64,000 bases of DNA from Paenibacillus faecalis (GCF_900289175.1 NZ_LT985747.1:2259912-2323911); one strand, 5' to 3'. Positions 36,524 to 46,244 are shown, counted from the first letter of the stretch. Translations and numbers: made by a program. The notes: generated by a model not told the origin, from the letters alone.

Positions 36524-37888
36524 ATGGCTATAAAGACGTCGAAGTACCAACGCACAAAAATGAGCCCCCCTAAATTTTTAGCCATTGGCTTTATGACGAT
36601 CACGCTCTTCGGCACCTTTCTGCTCAAGCTGCCGATTTCAACAGAGAGCGGCATGCCGACACCGCTGATTGATGCATTTTTCACAGCTGTATCGGCCATC
36701 AGTGTTACAGGTCTAACCGTTGTAGACACGGCTACGCATTGGTCCGTGTTTGGAGAGATCGTCATGCTGATACTCGTTCAGCTCGGTGGTCTCGGATTTA
36801 TGACATCGGCAACATGGATCGCATTGATGTTAAACCGCCGGATATCTTTAAGGGAACGTATGATTCTACAAGAAGCCATGGGACAATATCAGATTCAGGG
36901 GATTGTTGATCTGATCCGCCGCGTTCTCGTCTACTCATTCACCATTGAAGGCGTAGGCGCATTGCTGCTTACATTGCGTTTTTGGGCTGAAATGCCGCTC
37001 AGCGATGCGTTATATCTTGGCATATTCCAAAGTGTTTCCATCTTTAATAACGCGGGATTTGATCTGCTCGGCAGCATTCATGGCCCCTTCGCGGGATTTG
37101 CGGTCTATGGCACCGATCCGATAATCAACATCATTAATATGATGCTTATTTTTCTAGGCGGCATCGGATTTATCGTCATGTTTGATGTTATGGAATATCC
37201 GAGGTGTCGGAAGCTTTCTCTCCATTCCAAAGTTGTTCTTACTGTAACGTCACTGCTGATCTTTATCGGTGCACTCATGCTATTTGTTTTAGAATTCAGT
37301 AATCCGGCAACACTCGGGCCACTCTCCTTTCCGCAGAAGATTATGGCTTCCTTCTTTCAATCCGTTACAACACGCTCTGGTGGTATCAGTACGATTGATA
37401 TAGGCGGATTACAGCAATCATCCCAATTTTTCATGATTATGCTGATGTTTATCGGTGCCGCTCCAGGTTCTACCGGCGGAGGTATTAAAGTAACGACCTT
37501 TGCCGTACTGATCGGCTCTGTTATTACGATGATACAAGGTAAGCGTGATGTGGTGTTGTTTCGCAACCGTATCTCGCAAGCCATCGTTTACCGCGCTGTG
37601 ACATTGACCATTCTTTCCCTGCTGCTTGTAGTCGGGTTTTCCATGTTCTTGTCTGCGACGGAGGCTTCCAGCGATTTTCTGGCGATATTGTTTGAAGCCG
37701 TCTCTGCTTTCGGTACAGTGGGGTTATCGATGGGACTGACAACCGAACTGACCGGAATCGGTAAAATATCGATAGCACTGCTGATGTTTCTCGGCCGTTT
37801 AGGGCCGCTTACGCTTGCATATGCTTTGAACCGCAGACGCTACAAAGACTTGTACCGTCACCCGGAAGGTAAAATCATTATTGGATAA
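36524..37888 (+). CDS. ktrB: Potassium uptake protein, KtrB/TrkH type
   Basis: 454 aa with four M1-P-M2 repeats. The selectivity loops are SVTGLTVVD, NNAGFDLLG, TRSGGISTID and FGTVGLSMG, one in each repeat. It forms the K+ (or Na+/K+) pore; the regulatory KtrA subunit is not in the window. Ribosome site AAGGAG upstream of the ATG. Confidence 0.95.
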   Translation: MAIKTSKYQRTKMSPPKFLAIGFMTITLFGTFLLKLPISTESGMPTPLIDAFFTAVSAISVTGLTVVDTATHWSVFGEIVMLILVQLGGLGFMTSATWIALMLNRRISLRERMILQEAMGQYQIQGIVDLIRRVLVYSFTIEGVGALLLTLRFWAEMPLSDALYLGIFQSVSIFNNAGFDLLGSIHGPFAGFAVYGTDPIINIINMMLIFLGGIGFIVMFDVMEYPRCRKLSLHSKVVLTVTSLLIFIGALMLFVLEFSNPATLGPLSFPQKIMASFFQSVTTRSGGISTIDIGGLQQSSQFFMIMLMFIGAAPGSTGGGIKVTTFAVLIGSVITMIQGKRDVVLFRNRISQAIVYRAVTLTILSLLLVVGFSMFLSATEASSDFLAILFEAVSAFGTVGLSMGLTTELTGIGKISIALLMFLGRLGPLTLAYALNRRRYKDLYRHPEGKIIIG

Positions 37889-37924
37889 AACCTGCTGTAT
37901 TACATTCAGCACTTGTATCCGAAC

Positions 37925-37961
37925 AAAACCGTCCGCTCCTGCCGGGAGACGGACGGTTTTT
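37925..37961. terminator. Terminator of ktrB
   Basis: Stem AAAACCGTCCG / CGGACGGTTTT with T-run, 37 bases past the stop; may also act leftward. Confidence 0.9.
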
Positions 37962-38007
37962 GTGTCATGTTTTTTTATCATTTTGCAATCAGTCATTTAC
38001 TTGCAGC

Positions 38008-38280
38008 TTATGCGAATCCTCCTGCTTCAATAGCCGCATCGAGTAGATCATCGAACAATTCGTCATCTTCCTCAATCAGCTCATCAGCCTGAAGAAACTC
38101 CTCTTCCTGACCGGATTCTTCGGCATAATTCAAACTATAATCCCAATCTTTCCCGTTCTTGCTCATAAAGGTAATCTCATAAGCGGAAGTATGTCCTTGT
38201 ATGGAAAACACCGCGTATCCTATAAAATGATCTTCCTCATCACGATGCATACCTGCTCGCTCGATCGTAATCTGCGACAT
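38008..38280 (-). CDS. Small acidic cytoplasmic protein, 90 aa
   Basis: Starts MSQITIERAGMHRDEED and ends in a strongly acidic stretch (EEDDELFDDLLD). It has no signal or membrane segment. I do not recognise the family; similar short proteins are common in Paenibacillus as hypotheticals. The ATG at 38280 has GGAGGAG upstream; a start at 38322 would lack a site. Confidence 0.7.
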   Translation of the reverse strand: MSQITIERAGMHRDEEDHFIGYAVFSIQGHTSAYEITFMSKNGKDWDYSLNYAEESGQEEEFLQADELIEEDDELFDDLLDAAIEAGGFA

Positions 38281-38433
38281 CGTTTCACTCTCCTCCACTT
38301 TGCTTAAGACAATGTTGCTCATAAAACTCAGTATATCACTTTTTAGGTTATTCGATTAACGTTTTTCATCTGAGTAGCAATTTAGTATAATGTGATTATT
38401 GCTTTTAAAAAAATGTAATTGGAGGATACCTCA

Positions 38434-39666
38434 ATGTCCGACTTTAAACTATCTTTGGATAAGTATGCAGAATTGGCTGTGAAAGTAGGGGTCAACATAC
38501 AGAAAGGACAAACTTTGGTTGTCCATGCACCTGTGGAATCGGCTGAATTTATCCGCTTGATTGCCGAGAAGGCTTATGAAGCGGGGGCTCGACTGGTCAA
38601 AGTTTTCTGGAATGATGAAGCATTAACCCGGCTTCAATATGAGAAAGCTTCAGATGACGTGTTTACAGAAAAACCAAAATGGTATGCCGGAGAAATGGTG
38701 GAGCTCGTTGAGAACGGTGCCGCAATTCTCCATGTACTTGCTGAGAATCCGGATCTTCTGAACGGTATCGATGCGGAAAGAATCGCCAACTTCTACAAGA
38801 CTCGCGGAGAGGCAATGAAACAGTATCGTGCCTATCAGCAAGCTGACAAATTCAGCTGGTGTCTCATTGCCGTACCTTCACCTGCCTGGGCGGCAAAGGT
38901 GTTCCCGGATGTGCCTGAAGCTGAACAGATGGATAAACTGTGGGAGGCAATCTTCCATACAGTTCGGATAGACCAGGATGATCCAGTAGAAGCATGGAAA
39001 CAACATTTGGACGTCCTTGAAGCTAAATCTGCAGTTCTGAACGCGAAGAAATATAAAGCTCTGCATTACATAGCTCCAGGTACTGACCTGACCATCGAAC
39101 TGCCAAAAGGTCATATTTGGGCCCAAGGAGACAGCATTAACGAAAAGGGCCATTCCTTTGTTGCAAACATGCCGACCGAGGAAGTGTTTACAGCACCGCT
39201 GAAGACAGGTGTTAACGGAACGGTTCGAAGCACGAAGCCGTTAAGCTATGCAGGCAACATCATCGATAACTTCTCACTTACCTTCGAGAACGGACGTGTT
39301 GTCAGCTTTACGGCTGAACAAGGTTACGAAACACTGGAGCGCCTGCTCAATATGGACGAAGGTGCACGCTATCTTGGCGAAGTCGCACTTGTACCACATC
39401 AGTCCCCGATTTCAGAATCAAACATCCTGTATTACAACACTTTGTTTGATGAGAATGCGTCCAACCATCTGGCAATCGGAAGCGCGTATGCGTTCTGTTT
39501 GGAGGGCGGGAAAGAAATGACTCAGGATGAGCTCGTGAAGCACGGACTGAATACGAGCGTAACTCACGTTGATTTCATGATTGGATCTGAAAATATGGAC
39601 ATCAACGGTATTACTGAAGATGGAACAGAAGAGCCTGTATTCCGCAACGGAAACTGGGCGTTTTAA
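38434..39666 (+). CDS. M29-family aminopeptidase (AmpS-like)
   Basis: 410 aa. Matches thermophilic aminopeptidase family M29 throughout: YAELAVKVGVNIQKGQTLVV at the start, NMPTEEVFTAP and EVALVPHQSPIS carrying metal ligands, and HVDFMIGS near the end. It removes N-terminal residues from peptides using two metal ions. The ATG at 38434 has GGAGG eight bases upstream; the frame runs to 38419 without a site. Confidence 0.95.
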   Translation: MSDFKLSLDKYAELAVKVGVNIQKGQTLVVHAPVESAEFIRLIAEKAYEAGARLVKVFWNDEALTRLQYEKASDDVFTEKPKWYAGEMVELVENGAAILHVLAENPDLLNGIDAERIANFYKTRGEAMKQYRAYQQADKFSWCLIAVPSPAWAAKVFPDVPEAEQMDKLWEAIFHTVRIDQDDPVEAWKQHLDVLEAKSAVLNAKKYKALHYIAPGTDLTIELPKGHIWAQGDSINEKGHSFVANMPTEEVFTAPLKTGVNGTVRSTKPLSYAGNIIDNFSLTFENGRVVSFTAEQGYETLERLLNMDEGARYLGEVALVPHQSPISESNILYYNTLFDENASNHLAIGSAYAFCLEGGKEMTQDELVKHGLNTSVTHVDFMIGSENMDINGITEDGTEEPVFRNGNWAF

Positions 39667-40061
39667 GTGAAATGTTAACGATAAACAGCAGCCTCATCTC
39701 TTCGGAGTGACGGCTGCTGTTTTGTCTGCATACATCATCATCTCCAGCATCACATTTTCTATATCCGATTGTAATAAATAGAATCCCCTCCCTGCTTAGG
39801 CCTGCTTAAGCTAAAAATCATCTGCTCAACCTCTCCCTAATCCCCCCTAACTTATCGAGAGCTTTTTCAAGCTTTATGGAATGAATGAACTAAGGTTATA
39901 TCCCTCATCGTTTTGCATACGCTGATGAAGGTATAGGATAATGAAGGATTTAATAGTTAGAGAGAATAAAACAGGAAAAACAAAGCTTTTCATTACAAAA
40001 TGATGTAAAATAATGAGAGGATTAGCAAGAGGATGGGATACACCAGAGAGGAGATTAACTC
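39667..40061. other. Gap between aminopeptidase and sigma factor genes
   Basis: No gene seen. The left part has the aminopeptidase terminator. A possible promoter for the sigma gene, TTGCAT (39913-39918) with GATAAT (39937-39942) at 18-base spacing, is the best match but weak. Confidence 0.4.
39683..39724 (+). terminator. Terminator of the aminopeptidase gene
   Basis: Stem ACAGCAGCC / GGCTGCTGT with a 20-base loop and TTTTG after it. Confidence 0.8.
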
Positions 40062-40649
40062 GTGTCTAACCGACTGCAATTACTCCTCACAGCAGATTTT
40101 AACAGCATAAGCGAGCCTCTCCAGGAAGAGGTCTACTACGAATTTTATGATCTGGTTTACGGGCAAATTATGTATGTGGTCCGTGACCATGCTGCTGCTG
40201 AGGATATTATTCAAGAGTCATTTATTAAAGTCATTTCTAAAAAACCCGTTTTTGAAAACGAAAATAAACTAAAGGCCTGGTTGCGAGTAGTCTCTAAAAA
40301 TACAACAATGAATTATTTAAGAAAAAATAAAAAATACCGTAACCAAGTGGATGTTGATCGTGTTTTTATAGGTGAAGAGGAATTGGTCGCTACTTCCACC
40401 AATGTAGAACATCAAGTCGAATCCAAGATGATGGAAGAATCGATCAAGGGCTATATGGAGCAATTGAAGCCTGAATATCGCCTGCTCATCGAGTATCGTT
40501 GGAAGCACGGCCTAAGTTATAAAGAGATCGCCAAGCTGCTGGATACTCGGGAAGACATCGTCAAGCAGCGACTCTTCCGTGCCAGAGAATCCGTTAAAAA
40601 AATGCTGTATAGGGAGTGGGGTGTTTTGGATGAAAAACGAAAAATATGA
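40062..40649 (+). CDS. ECF-type RNA polymerase sigma factor
   Basis: 195 aa. Region 2 is seen in AAAEDIIQESFIKVISKKPVF and region 4 in LLIEYRWKHGLSYKEIAKLL with EDIVKQRLFRARESVKKML. GTG start, with GAGGAGAT well spaced. It overlaps the next gene by 20 bases; that gene has one membrane segment and is probably its anti-sigma or partner. The target promoters are unknown. Confidence 0.92.
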   Translation: MSNRLQLLLTADFNSISEPLQEEVYYEFYDLVYGQIMYVVRDHAAAEDIIQESFIKVISKKPVFENENKLKAWLRVVSKNTTMNYLRKNKKYRNQVDVDRVFIGEEELVATSTNVEHQVESKMMEESIKGYMEQLKPEYRLLIEYRWKHGLSYKEIAKLLDTREDIVKQRLFRARESVKKMLYREWGVLDEKRKI

Positions 40650-41448
40650 TCCTTGGTTTGACGAAGCCTTTGATGAAGCATTCGAACGCGCGGCAGCTAA
40701 AGCCTCTCCTCCCGTTCCCGATCAGAATACGAAACGACAATCCTGGCTACAGGTTAAAGAGCAGCTGGAACGAAGCCGCAGGCAATCCCGGCGCCGACGC
40801 AGATTTCAACTGACTGGAATCGTTGCTGCGTCTATAGCAACAGGCGCCATTTTTTTCTCTCCGCCAACAATCTCTCAAGCCGTGTCGCCTATATACCAGC
40901 AGCTGAAAGATTGGGGTAACGGCATCGTAATGGTCATTACCGGTAAAGACGAGATTGCAACGAATACAGTACCGAAGACAAGCCCTCCGCCAGAAGGAAT
41001 CGGCCCGGAAATGGACAACAATCTTTCAGAAGAACTTCTATGGAGCAGCTCATCGGAAGATCATGATTTAAGTCTCGAAGAAGTGAAAGCCAGACTAACG
41101 TTTCCTTACCCAGAATTTCAGTATATTCCTCCAGGCTATCAATTTTATGATGTACTCGCAGCACCGATGAATGAAGAAGCTCCGATCGATGATATGTCTG
41201 TACAATATATTTCGGAAGATGGAGCATTTCTGAATATTTCGTTCTACAATTTGGCCGTCGGTCAGACTTCAGTCAGCTCTTTGGGCTCAGTAACTGCAGA
41301 AACCCTTATACTCGAGTCAGGTATCGAAGCTATATATATCGAAGGAAACGCAAGTTCCATACAATTCAATTACAACAATGTGGTGATTCGAATTGTAGGT
41401 GAGCTTAGTAAGGAAGATCTTTTAAAGATGGCCAATAGTTTACCTTAA
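40630..41448 (+). CDS. DUF4367 protein, probable anti-sigma partner
   Basis: 272 aa. The cytoplasmic N-terminus (1-70) is charged; a single membrane segment (about residues 72-92) leads to an extracellular domain that begins SLEEVKARLTFPYPEFQYIPPGY and ends in a DUF4367-like part with YIEGNASSIQFNY. The topology fits an anti-sigma factor for the sigma encoded upstream. The ATG at 40630 follows GGAGTGGGGTG; the frame is open further upstream without a site. Confidence 0.85.
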   Translation: MKNEKYDPWFDEAFDEAFERAAAKASPPVPDQNTKRQSWLQVKEQLERSRRQSRRRRRFQLTGIVAASIATGAIFFSPPTISQAVSPIYQQLKDWGNGIVMVITGKDEIATNTVPKTSPPPEGIGPEMDNNLSEELLWSSSSEDHDLSLEEVKARLTFPYPEFQYIPPGYQFYDVLAAPMNEEAPIDDMSVQYISEDGAFLNISFYNLAVGQTSVSSLGSVTAETLILESGIEAIYIEGNASSIQFNYNNVVIRIVGELSKEDLLKMANSLP

Positions 41449-41456
41449 TATGAAGA

Positions 41457-41483
41457 GCGTAACCATACGGTTACGCCCTTTTG
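41457..41483. terminator. Terminator after the sigma/anti-sigma pair
   Basis: Perfect stem GCGTAACC / GGTTACGC with four-base loop, then CCTTTTG. Confidence 0.85.
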
Positions 41484-41497
41484 TTGTCTTATAACCA

Positions 41498-41980
41498 TTA
41501 CATTAATATCGTGCTGGAATGTGTAACGACTTCTTCATATTTAGTACCTTCTTTAACCCAATGTACCGTTTTACCACGATAATAATAGCCACTTACACCT
41601 TGCCAAGTTTTAGTGCCATAATAACTGCTGGAATTTGTGTTTTTATTAAAGCTGCTTTCAACATCCACCCACACGGAGCCTGTCCAACGCTGAAGGTAGA
41701 TGTTCGCACCAATGGAATCGACGACTCGAGATGCATATGTATTTGACGATATTTGTATATTTGACCCGCTTTTACGAATTGAAGTTGAAGCATCTGTTAA
41801 ATATACATTTGACGGGTTCAAGGACATGATGCTCATCTCAGCTGGAGGCGGAGGCGTCAGTGCTCGAGGTTCTTTCTCTGCAGGTGCGTCAGCGGATACC
41901 CCGCTTGCAACCACAAAACTCATTAGTAGCGCAAATGTAAACGCTGTCAAAACTCTTGTTCGCTTTTTCAACTTGGACAT
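41498..41980 (-). CDS. Secreted protein of unknown function, 160 aa
   Basis: Signal peptide (LTAFTFALLMSFVVASG, cleaved near VSADA), a Pro-rich linker (LTPPPPAEM) and a beta-type domain with WTGSVWVDVESSF and YYRGKTVHWVKEG. It resembles DUF6147-like exported proteins of Paenibacillus, but I am not sure. AAGGTGATG precedes the ATG at 41980. Convergent with the sigma operon. Confidence 0.75.
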   Translation of the reverse strand: MSKLKKRTRVLTAFTFALLMSFVVASGVSADAPAEKEPRALTPPPPAEMSIMSLNPSNVYLTDASTSIRKSGSNIQISSNTYASRVVDSIGANIYLQRWTGSVWVDVESSFNKNTNSSSYYGTKTWQGVSGYYYRGKTVHWVKEGTKYEEVVTHSSTILM

Positions 41981-42162
41981 AACATCACCTTTTCTTTCAA
42001 AAATTAATGAGATGCATCCATATATTAACATATGACTTTATAGAATGGATGTCATTTTTTTCATTTTTTAAACTAGAATTCAAAAAGCGGCACAGGAAAA
42101 ACAAATCCTGTACCGTTTTAATAGAGACAAGCCTCGGTTATGTTGCGACCAGCAGCATAAAT

Positions 42163-43479
42163 TTATGCGCCGGCTTCCGCCTGTACCACTTGCTGTTTTA
42201 GCAGTGTAATACGAGAAATTCTTTTATTTTCCATTTGATCAACAACGAATACATATTCGCCGTAAGCATAAGACTGACCTTTCTCCGGAATGATCGCCTC
42301 CAGCCTGGAGGATAACCATCCGCCAAGTGTGTCATAATCTTCTGTATCTAAGTCTAGACCGAACTGGTCATTAATTTCATCAATTAACATCAATCCGTCG
42401 ATAGAATATTCATCCTCGGATACCATCTCAATTCCTTGGCGTTCCTCATCGAACTCATCCTGGATTTCACCTACGATTTCCTCCATGATGTCCTCCAGCG
42501 TGACAAGACCAGATGTGCCGCCGTATTCATCAATAAGAATAGCAATTTGAGTCTTGCTCCGCTGCATTCGTTTTAGCAGCTCGCTAATCTTCATCGATTC
42601 AGGAACCGCAATGATCGGTCGAATTAGTGAAAGCTGGTCCCGTACATATCCCCGCATCAAATCCTTGATATGGATGAATCCGATAATATGGTCTTTATCC
42701 TCATCACAGATCGGGTATCGGGTACGCATTCCCTCATCGGCTATCTTTAAATTTTCCTCCATGGACAGATTGGTATATAAGCAGATCATATCCGTTCGAG
42801 GAATCATGATTTCTCTAGCTGTCGTATCCGCAAATTCAAAAATGTTATCGACCAAGGTCAGCTCCGTATCATTGATCAGCCCAACCTCGCTGCTCTCCTT
42901 CATCAGATCAAGAAGCTCCTCCTCTGTATGAGGCGTTCCCCGCTCTACGGCAGGCTTCATCTTGAATAAACGAAGAAGACCGCTTGATAAACTATTCACT
43001 AACCAAATAACAGGATAGGTTATCTTGTAGAATAAATCCAATGGTCTGACCGATAACATAACGATTGTTTCGGCTTTACGCACAGCAACCGTCTTTGGTG
43101 CTAATTCGCCTAATACGATATGCATCACTACGATAAGTGACAATGCAATCACAATAGACACGACATGTATCCATGTGTCTCCAAGTCCAAATGTCTGGAA
43201 CCACGGAGCAATCATGAACGCAATCGAACGTTCTGCAATCCAGCCAAGCATAATCGAAGATATCGTTACACCAAGCTGGCAAGCGGTCAAATATGGATCT
43301 AGGTTACGCAGAATCCGCTGTGCTATAATTGCGTTCTTTTTCCCTTTCTCTGCAAGCGCATCAACTCGGCTGCTTTTGACCTTTACGAAAGCCAGTTCAG
43401 CCGATACAAAAAAACCGTTTAAAAATACGAATAACAATACCAAAGATATTCCTAACCAACTCGGCAAAGGATCACTCAA
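42163..43479 (-). CDS. CNNM/TlyC-type membrane protein with CBS domains
   Basis: 438 aa: N-terminal CNNM (DUF21) transmembrane domain (about 1-195, with LSLIVVMHIVLGELAPKTVA), two CBS domains (about 210-330) and a C-terminal CorC/HlyC domain with DEYGGTSGLVTLEDIMEEIV. Such proteins move or sense Mg2+, Co2+ or similar ions. TTG start at 43479, five bases after AGGAG. The leader has a second, unused-looking ribosome site at 43518-43530. Confidence 0.92.
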   Translation of the reverse strand: MSDPLPSWLGISLVLLFVFLNGFFVSAELAFVKVKSSRVDALAEKGKKNAIIAQRILRNLDPYLTACQLGVTISSIMLGWIAERSIAFMIAPWFQTFGLGDTWIHVVSIVIALSLIVVMHIVLGELAPKTVAVRKAETIVMLSVRPLDLFYKITYPVIWLVNSLSSGLLRLFKMKPAVERGTPHTEEELLDLMKESSEVGLINDTELTLVDNIFEFADTTAREIMIPRTDMICLYTNLSMEENLKIADEGMRTRYPICDEDKDHIIGFIHIKDLMRGYVRDQLSLIRPIIAVPESMKISELLKRMQRSKTQIAILIDEYGGTSGLVTLEDIMEEIVGEIQDEFDEERQGIEMVSEDEYSIDGLMLIDEINDQFGLDLDTEDYDTLGGWLSSRLEAIIPEKGQSYAYGEYVFVVDQMENKRISRITLLKQQVVQAEAGA

Positions 43480-43517
43480 TCAGTCTCCTATCCGCCGTAC
43501 AAACCGCTACGACAGAT

Positions 43518-43530
43518 AGGATCACCTCCT
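43518..43530 (-). promoter_or_regulatory. Perfect 13-base Shine-Dalgarno without a normal start codon
   Basis: AAGGAGGTGATCC on the minus strand is complementary to the whole 16S 3' end. No ATG, GTG or TTG follows at usual spacing; the CNNM start is about 39 bases on, with its own AGGAG. Confidence 0.6.
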
Positions 43531-43721
43531 TCGGTTATTAAAAATGTGTGGAGCTCTAACGCATAACAACGTAATTGGATAACGCGTCAACTTCCCAATA
43601 GACTCATCTCCTTGTCTGATTAAAGCGTAAACAACTTATATCATTAATTATATAGTTATACGATACACAGTCAATCGCTCTGTTATGACATAAAAGACCG
43701 TTGTTACAAGCTGTTTTTTAT

Positions 43722-43747
43722 TTATCATCATTTAACACTCATTTACA
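43722..43747 (+). promoter_or_regulatory. Pho-box-like repeats upstream of alkaline phosphatase
   Basis: TTATCA, TTAACA and TTTACA repeat at exact 10-base steps, close to the Bacillus PhoP consensus TT(A/T/C)ACA repeated every 10-11 bases. A -10-like TTAATA is 16 bases downstream. Confidence 0.7.
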
Positions 43748-43819
43748 CCGATTTGATGCTCTCTTAATAATCACCTCCTAATATTAGATTGGTAGAATTC
43801 TTATTGAGGAGGAACTCTT

Positions 43820-45676
43820 GTGAAAATCAATCGGACCACACGTATGACTGCAATCCTACTTACACTGGCGGTTGCATTCGGAGAAGCAGCTTCATATACC
43901 GCTGCTGCAGAAGGAACAAGCGTAAATCAGCAGGCTTCGGCTGCACCGGTAATAACGATTCTGCCTATTGATCGAGCAGCGATTCTCGCTGGTCAAAAAC
44001 TGGATTTTAGAGTCGAAGCGACGGGTTTGGAAGGACAGGAACAGCTGCAGGTACGGATCAATGGCAAAGATGCTGCGCAGTATTTTGGCAAAAAACCTGT
44101 TATTACACACACCACACCCACCAGCACGGAATACACCATTCGCGATGTATCATTTAATAAACCAGAACACATTTCCATTCATGTCTCTGTAAATAATAAG
44201 AAAGAAACGTTTACGAAAACGGTGAATTATGAGGTCTATCAAGCGATTGGCAATGGTAAAAAAGCGAAAAATGTCGTTCTTATGATCGGCGACGGAATGA
44301 GCTCCAACATAAGAACCGCTGCACGAGTAGTTTCCAAAGGAATAGATGAAGGCAAATATAAAGGCTGGCTGGAAATGGAGGACATGGAATCCATGGGGAT
44401 GGTGACCACCTCAGGGATGGATTCGATCGTTACAGACTCTGCCAATAGCGCCTCAGCCTATGCTACCGGGCATAAAACAGCAGTGAATGCAGAGGGCGTT
44501 TATCCTGACAATACAGATGATCCGCTTGATGATCCGAAGGTTGAAAATATCATCGAGCTGCTGAAACGTACGCGCGGCATGTCTACAGGTCTTGTAACGA
44601 CAGCGGATATTACCGATGCCACACCAGCTGCTATGGCTGTACATACCCGTTCTCGATATGAATCCGAGTTTATCGCCAAATCGTACCTCGACCCGCTTCA
44701 TCGTCCGGATGTACTGCTTGGAGGCGGCAGAGAATGGTTCCTGCCAGCTTCTGAAGGCGGTAAGCGGAAAGATCAAGCCAACCTTATCGATGCGTATAAA
44801 AAGGAAGGATATTCTTATGTCACGAATGCGAAAGAGCTAACTCAGGCTTCGGCCGACGAAAAACTCCTTGGTCTGTTCCGGCCAGGCAATATGAATGTAT
44901 ATTTCGACCGCGAGTATACACAGCCGAACAACTCCGATATCGTGGGTGCGTATACTGACCAGCCTACCCTGATGGAGATGACCGCTAAAGCACTGGATGT
45001 GCTTGATCAGAATAAAAATGGCTTTTTCCTAATGGTTGAAAGTGCTTCGATTGATAAGCAGGCTCATACGATGGACATGGAGCGGGTCATTTGGGATACA
45101 ATCGAGTTCGATCAGACCGTAGGACTTGTTAAGGAATATGCAGAAAAACACCCCGATACTCTTGTGATTGTAACAGCGGATCATGGGCATTCCATGACTT
45201 TAAACGGTACATTTTCGGTGAAAGATGCTGAAGGCAAAAAAGGGGATGAGCTGCGCGAACTGGTCGGCACTTATTCCGACTCCAAATTCCCTACATACCA
45301 GGATGCCGATGGCGACGGATTTCCGGACCATCCGGATTCCGATTGGAAACTGGCTATTGGCTGGGGGAACCACCCAGACCATAATGAAGACTACATGGCC
45401 AATCCGAAGCCGATCAGTCCTACAATACAAGATCCAAGTGTAACCGATAAATCATGGTACATCGCCAACCCCGACAAAGACCCAAACGGGGTGCATTATA
45501 AAGGAAACTTGCCTCATCATGAAGCGCAGGAAGTTCACACATTTGATGATGTGCCGATCAACGCATCGGGACCTGGAGCGTCCCTTTTTAACGGATATAT
45601 GGATAACACGGAGGTATTCCGCAATATTATGACGGCTTTGCAGCTGAACCCGGTTAAAGAGAAGGCCAAAAAATAA
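43820..45676 (+). CDS. Secreted alkaline phosphatase
   Basis: 618 aa. Signal peptide (cleaved near SYTAAAEG), an Ig-like N-terminal domain (about 40-145) and an alkaline phosphatase domain with VVLMIGDGMS, the nucleophile Ser in TDSANSASAYATGHKT, TTADITDATPAA, ESASIDKQAHTMD, VTADHGHSM and a late His. It releases phosphate from organic esters outside the cell. Longer than E. coli PhoA owing to the extra N-terminal domain. GTG start with GAGGAGG. Confidence 0.95.
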   Translation: MKINRTTRMTAILLTLAVAFGEAASYTAAAEGTSVNQQASAAPVITILPIDRAAILAGQKLDFRVEATGLEGQEQLQVRINGKDAAQYFGKKPVITHTTPTSTEYTIRDVSFNKPEHISIHVSVNNKKETFTKTVNYEVYQAIGNGKKAKNVVLMIGDGMSSNIRTAARVVSKGIDEGKYKGWLEMEDMESMGMVTTSGMDSIVTDSANSASAYATGHKTAVNAEGVYPDNTDDPLDDPKVENIIELLKRTRGMSTGLVTTADITDATPAAMAVHTRSRYESEFIAKSYLDPLHRPDVLLGGGREWFLPASEGGKRKDQANLIDAYKKEGYSYVTNAKELTQASADEKLLGLFRPGNMNVYFDREYTQPNNSDIVGAYTDQPTLMEMTAKALDVLDQNKNGFFLMVESASIDKQAHTMDMERVIWDTIEFDQTVGLVKEYAEKHPDTLVIVTADHGHSMTLNGTFSVKDAEGKKGDELRELVGTYSDSKFPTYQDADGDGFPDHPDSDWKLAIGWGNHPDHNEDYMANPKPISPTIQDPSVTDKSWYIANPDKDPNGVHYKGNLPHHEAQEVHTFDDVPINASGPGASLFNGYMDNTEVFRNIMTALQLNPVKEKAKK

Positions 45677-45692
45677 CGTTTTCTCTATAAAT

Positions 45693-45744
45693 AAAGGCAG
45701 TCCCCGGTCTGGTAATTCGACCTTTTGGGGACTGCCTTATTTTG
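45693..45744. terminator. Terminator between alkaline phosphatase and gerQ
   Basis: Stem AAGGCAGTCCCC / GGGGACTGCCTT followed by ATTTTG; serves both convergent genes. Confidence 0.88.
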
Positions 45745-45758
45745 TGCACAATGCTGAT

Positions 45759-46214
45759 TTACGATTGTTTTCTGCTTGGCGGCGGGTTTCCAACTACTCC
45801 AGGATATTGATAAGTTAACGGCTCATCAAACACTACATAGTCAAGGTTCACCATAAGAAGAACGATTCTACGCCCTGTTTGAGGCTCACTAATTATAATG
45901 TGATCCCGGCCTGCTGCTTCCAGAATTCCAGTAAACACTTTGGCATTCCATTCGGAATTGTTCTCGTAGGTCATGAAGAATGAGGCACGTTTGCCGAGAT
46001 TCAGACGGAGTATATTTTCGACATACGACTGCTCGAATTGAGGGGCTGGAACAACTGTACCGGTCGCTGTCATTGGGGAACCACTTGGCACCTGCGGAGG
46101 CAGATTCCCCTTGTATGGACCCATGCTTCGATTTAATGAAGGCTGACATCCTTGCTGAATGCCTGGGTATCCGTTACCGATAAAGTTCATCGGTGCATTT
46201 CCATGATTAAACAT
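45759..46214 (-). CDS. gerQ: Spore coat protein GerQ
   Basis: 151 aa. A Gly/Pro/Gln-rich N-terminus (about 1-60) and the conserved GerQ domain QSYVENILRLNLGKRASFFMTYENN...VFTGILEAAGRDHIIISEPQTGRR. GerQ is cross-linked in the coat by transglutaminase and is needed for CwlJ function. The gene directly upstream is cwlJ, as in Bacillus. AAGGAGG precedes the ATG. Confidence 0.95.
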   Translation of the reverse strand: MFNHGNAPMNFIGNGYPGIQQGCQPSLNRSMGPYKGNLPPQVPSGSPMTATGTVVPAPQFEQSYVENILRLNLGKRASFFMTYENNSEWNAKVFTGILEAAGRDHIIISEPQTGRRIVLLMVNLDYVVFDEPLTYQYPGVVGNPPPSRKQS

Positions 46215-46244
46215 AAGTATTACCTCCTTAACGTGTACAACACA

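Larger units (their letters stand above)
43480..43819. other. Divergent regulatory gap between CNNM protein and alkaline phosphatase
   Basis: No gene seen. Left half: leader of the CNNM gene with a 13-base anti-SD match. Right half: Pho-box-like repeats and a probable -10 (TTAATA at 43764-43769) for the phosphatase. Confidence 0.6.

Noticed and set aside
43480..43640. Possible Mg2+ (M-box) or Mn2+ riboswitch in the CNNM leader
   Set aside because: None of the conserved M-box or yybP-ykoY core sequences could be found by eye; only a ribosome-site match remains.
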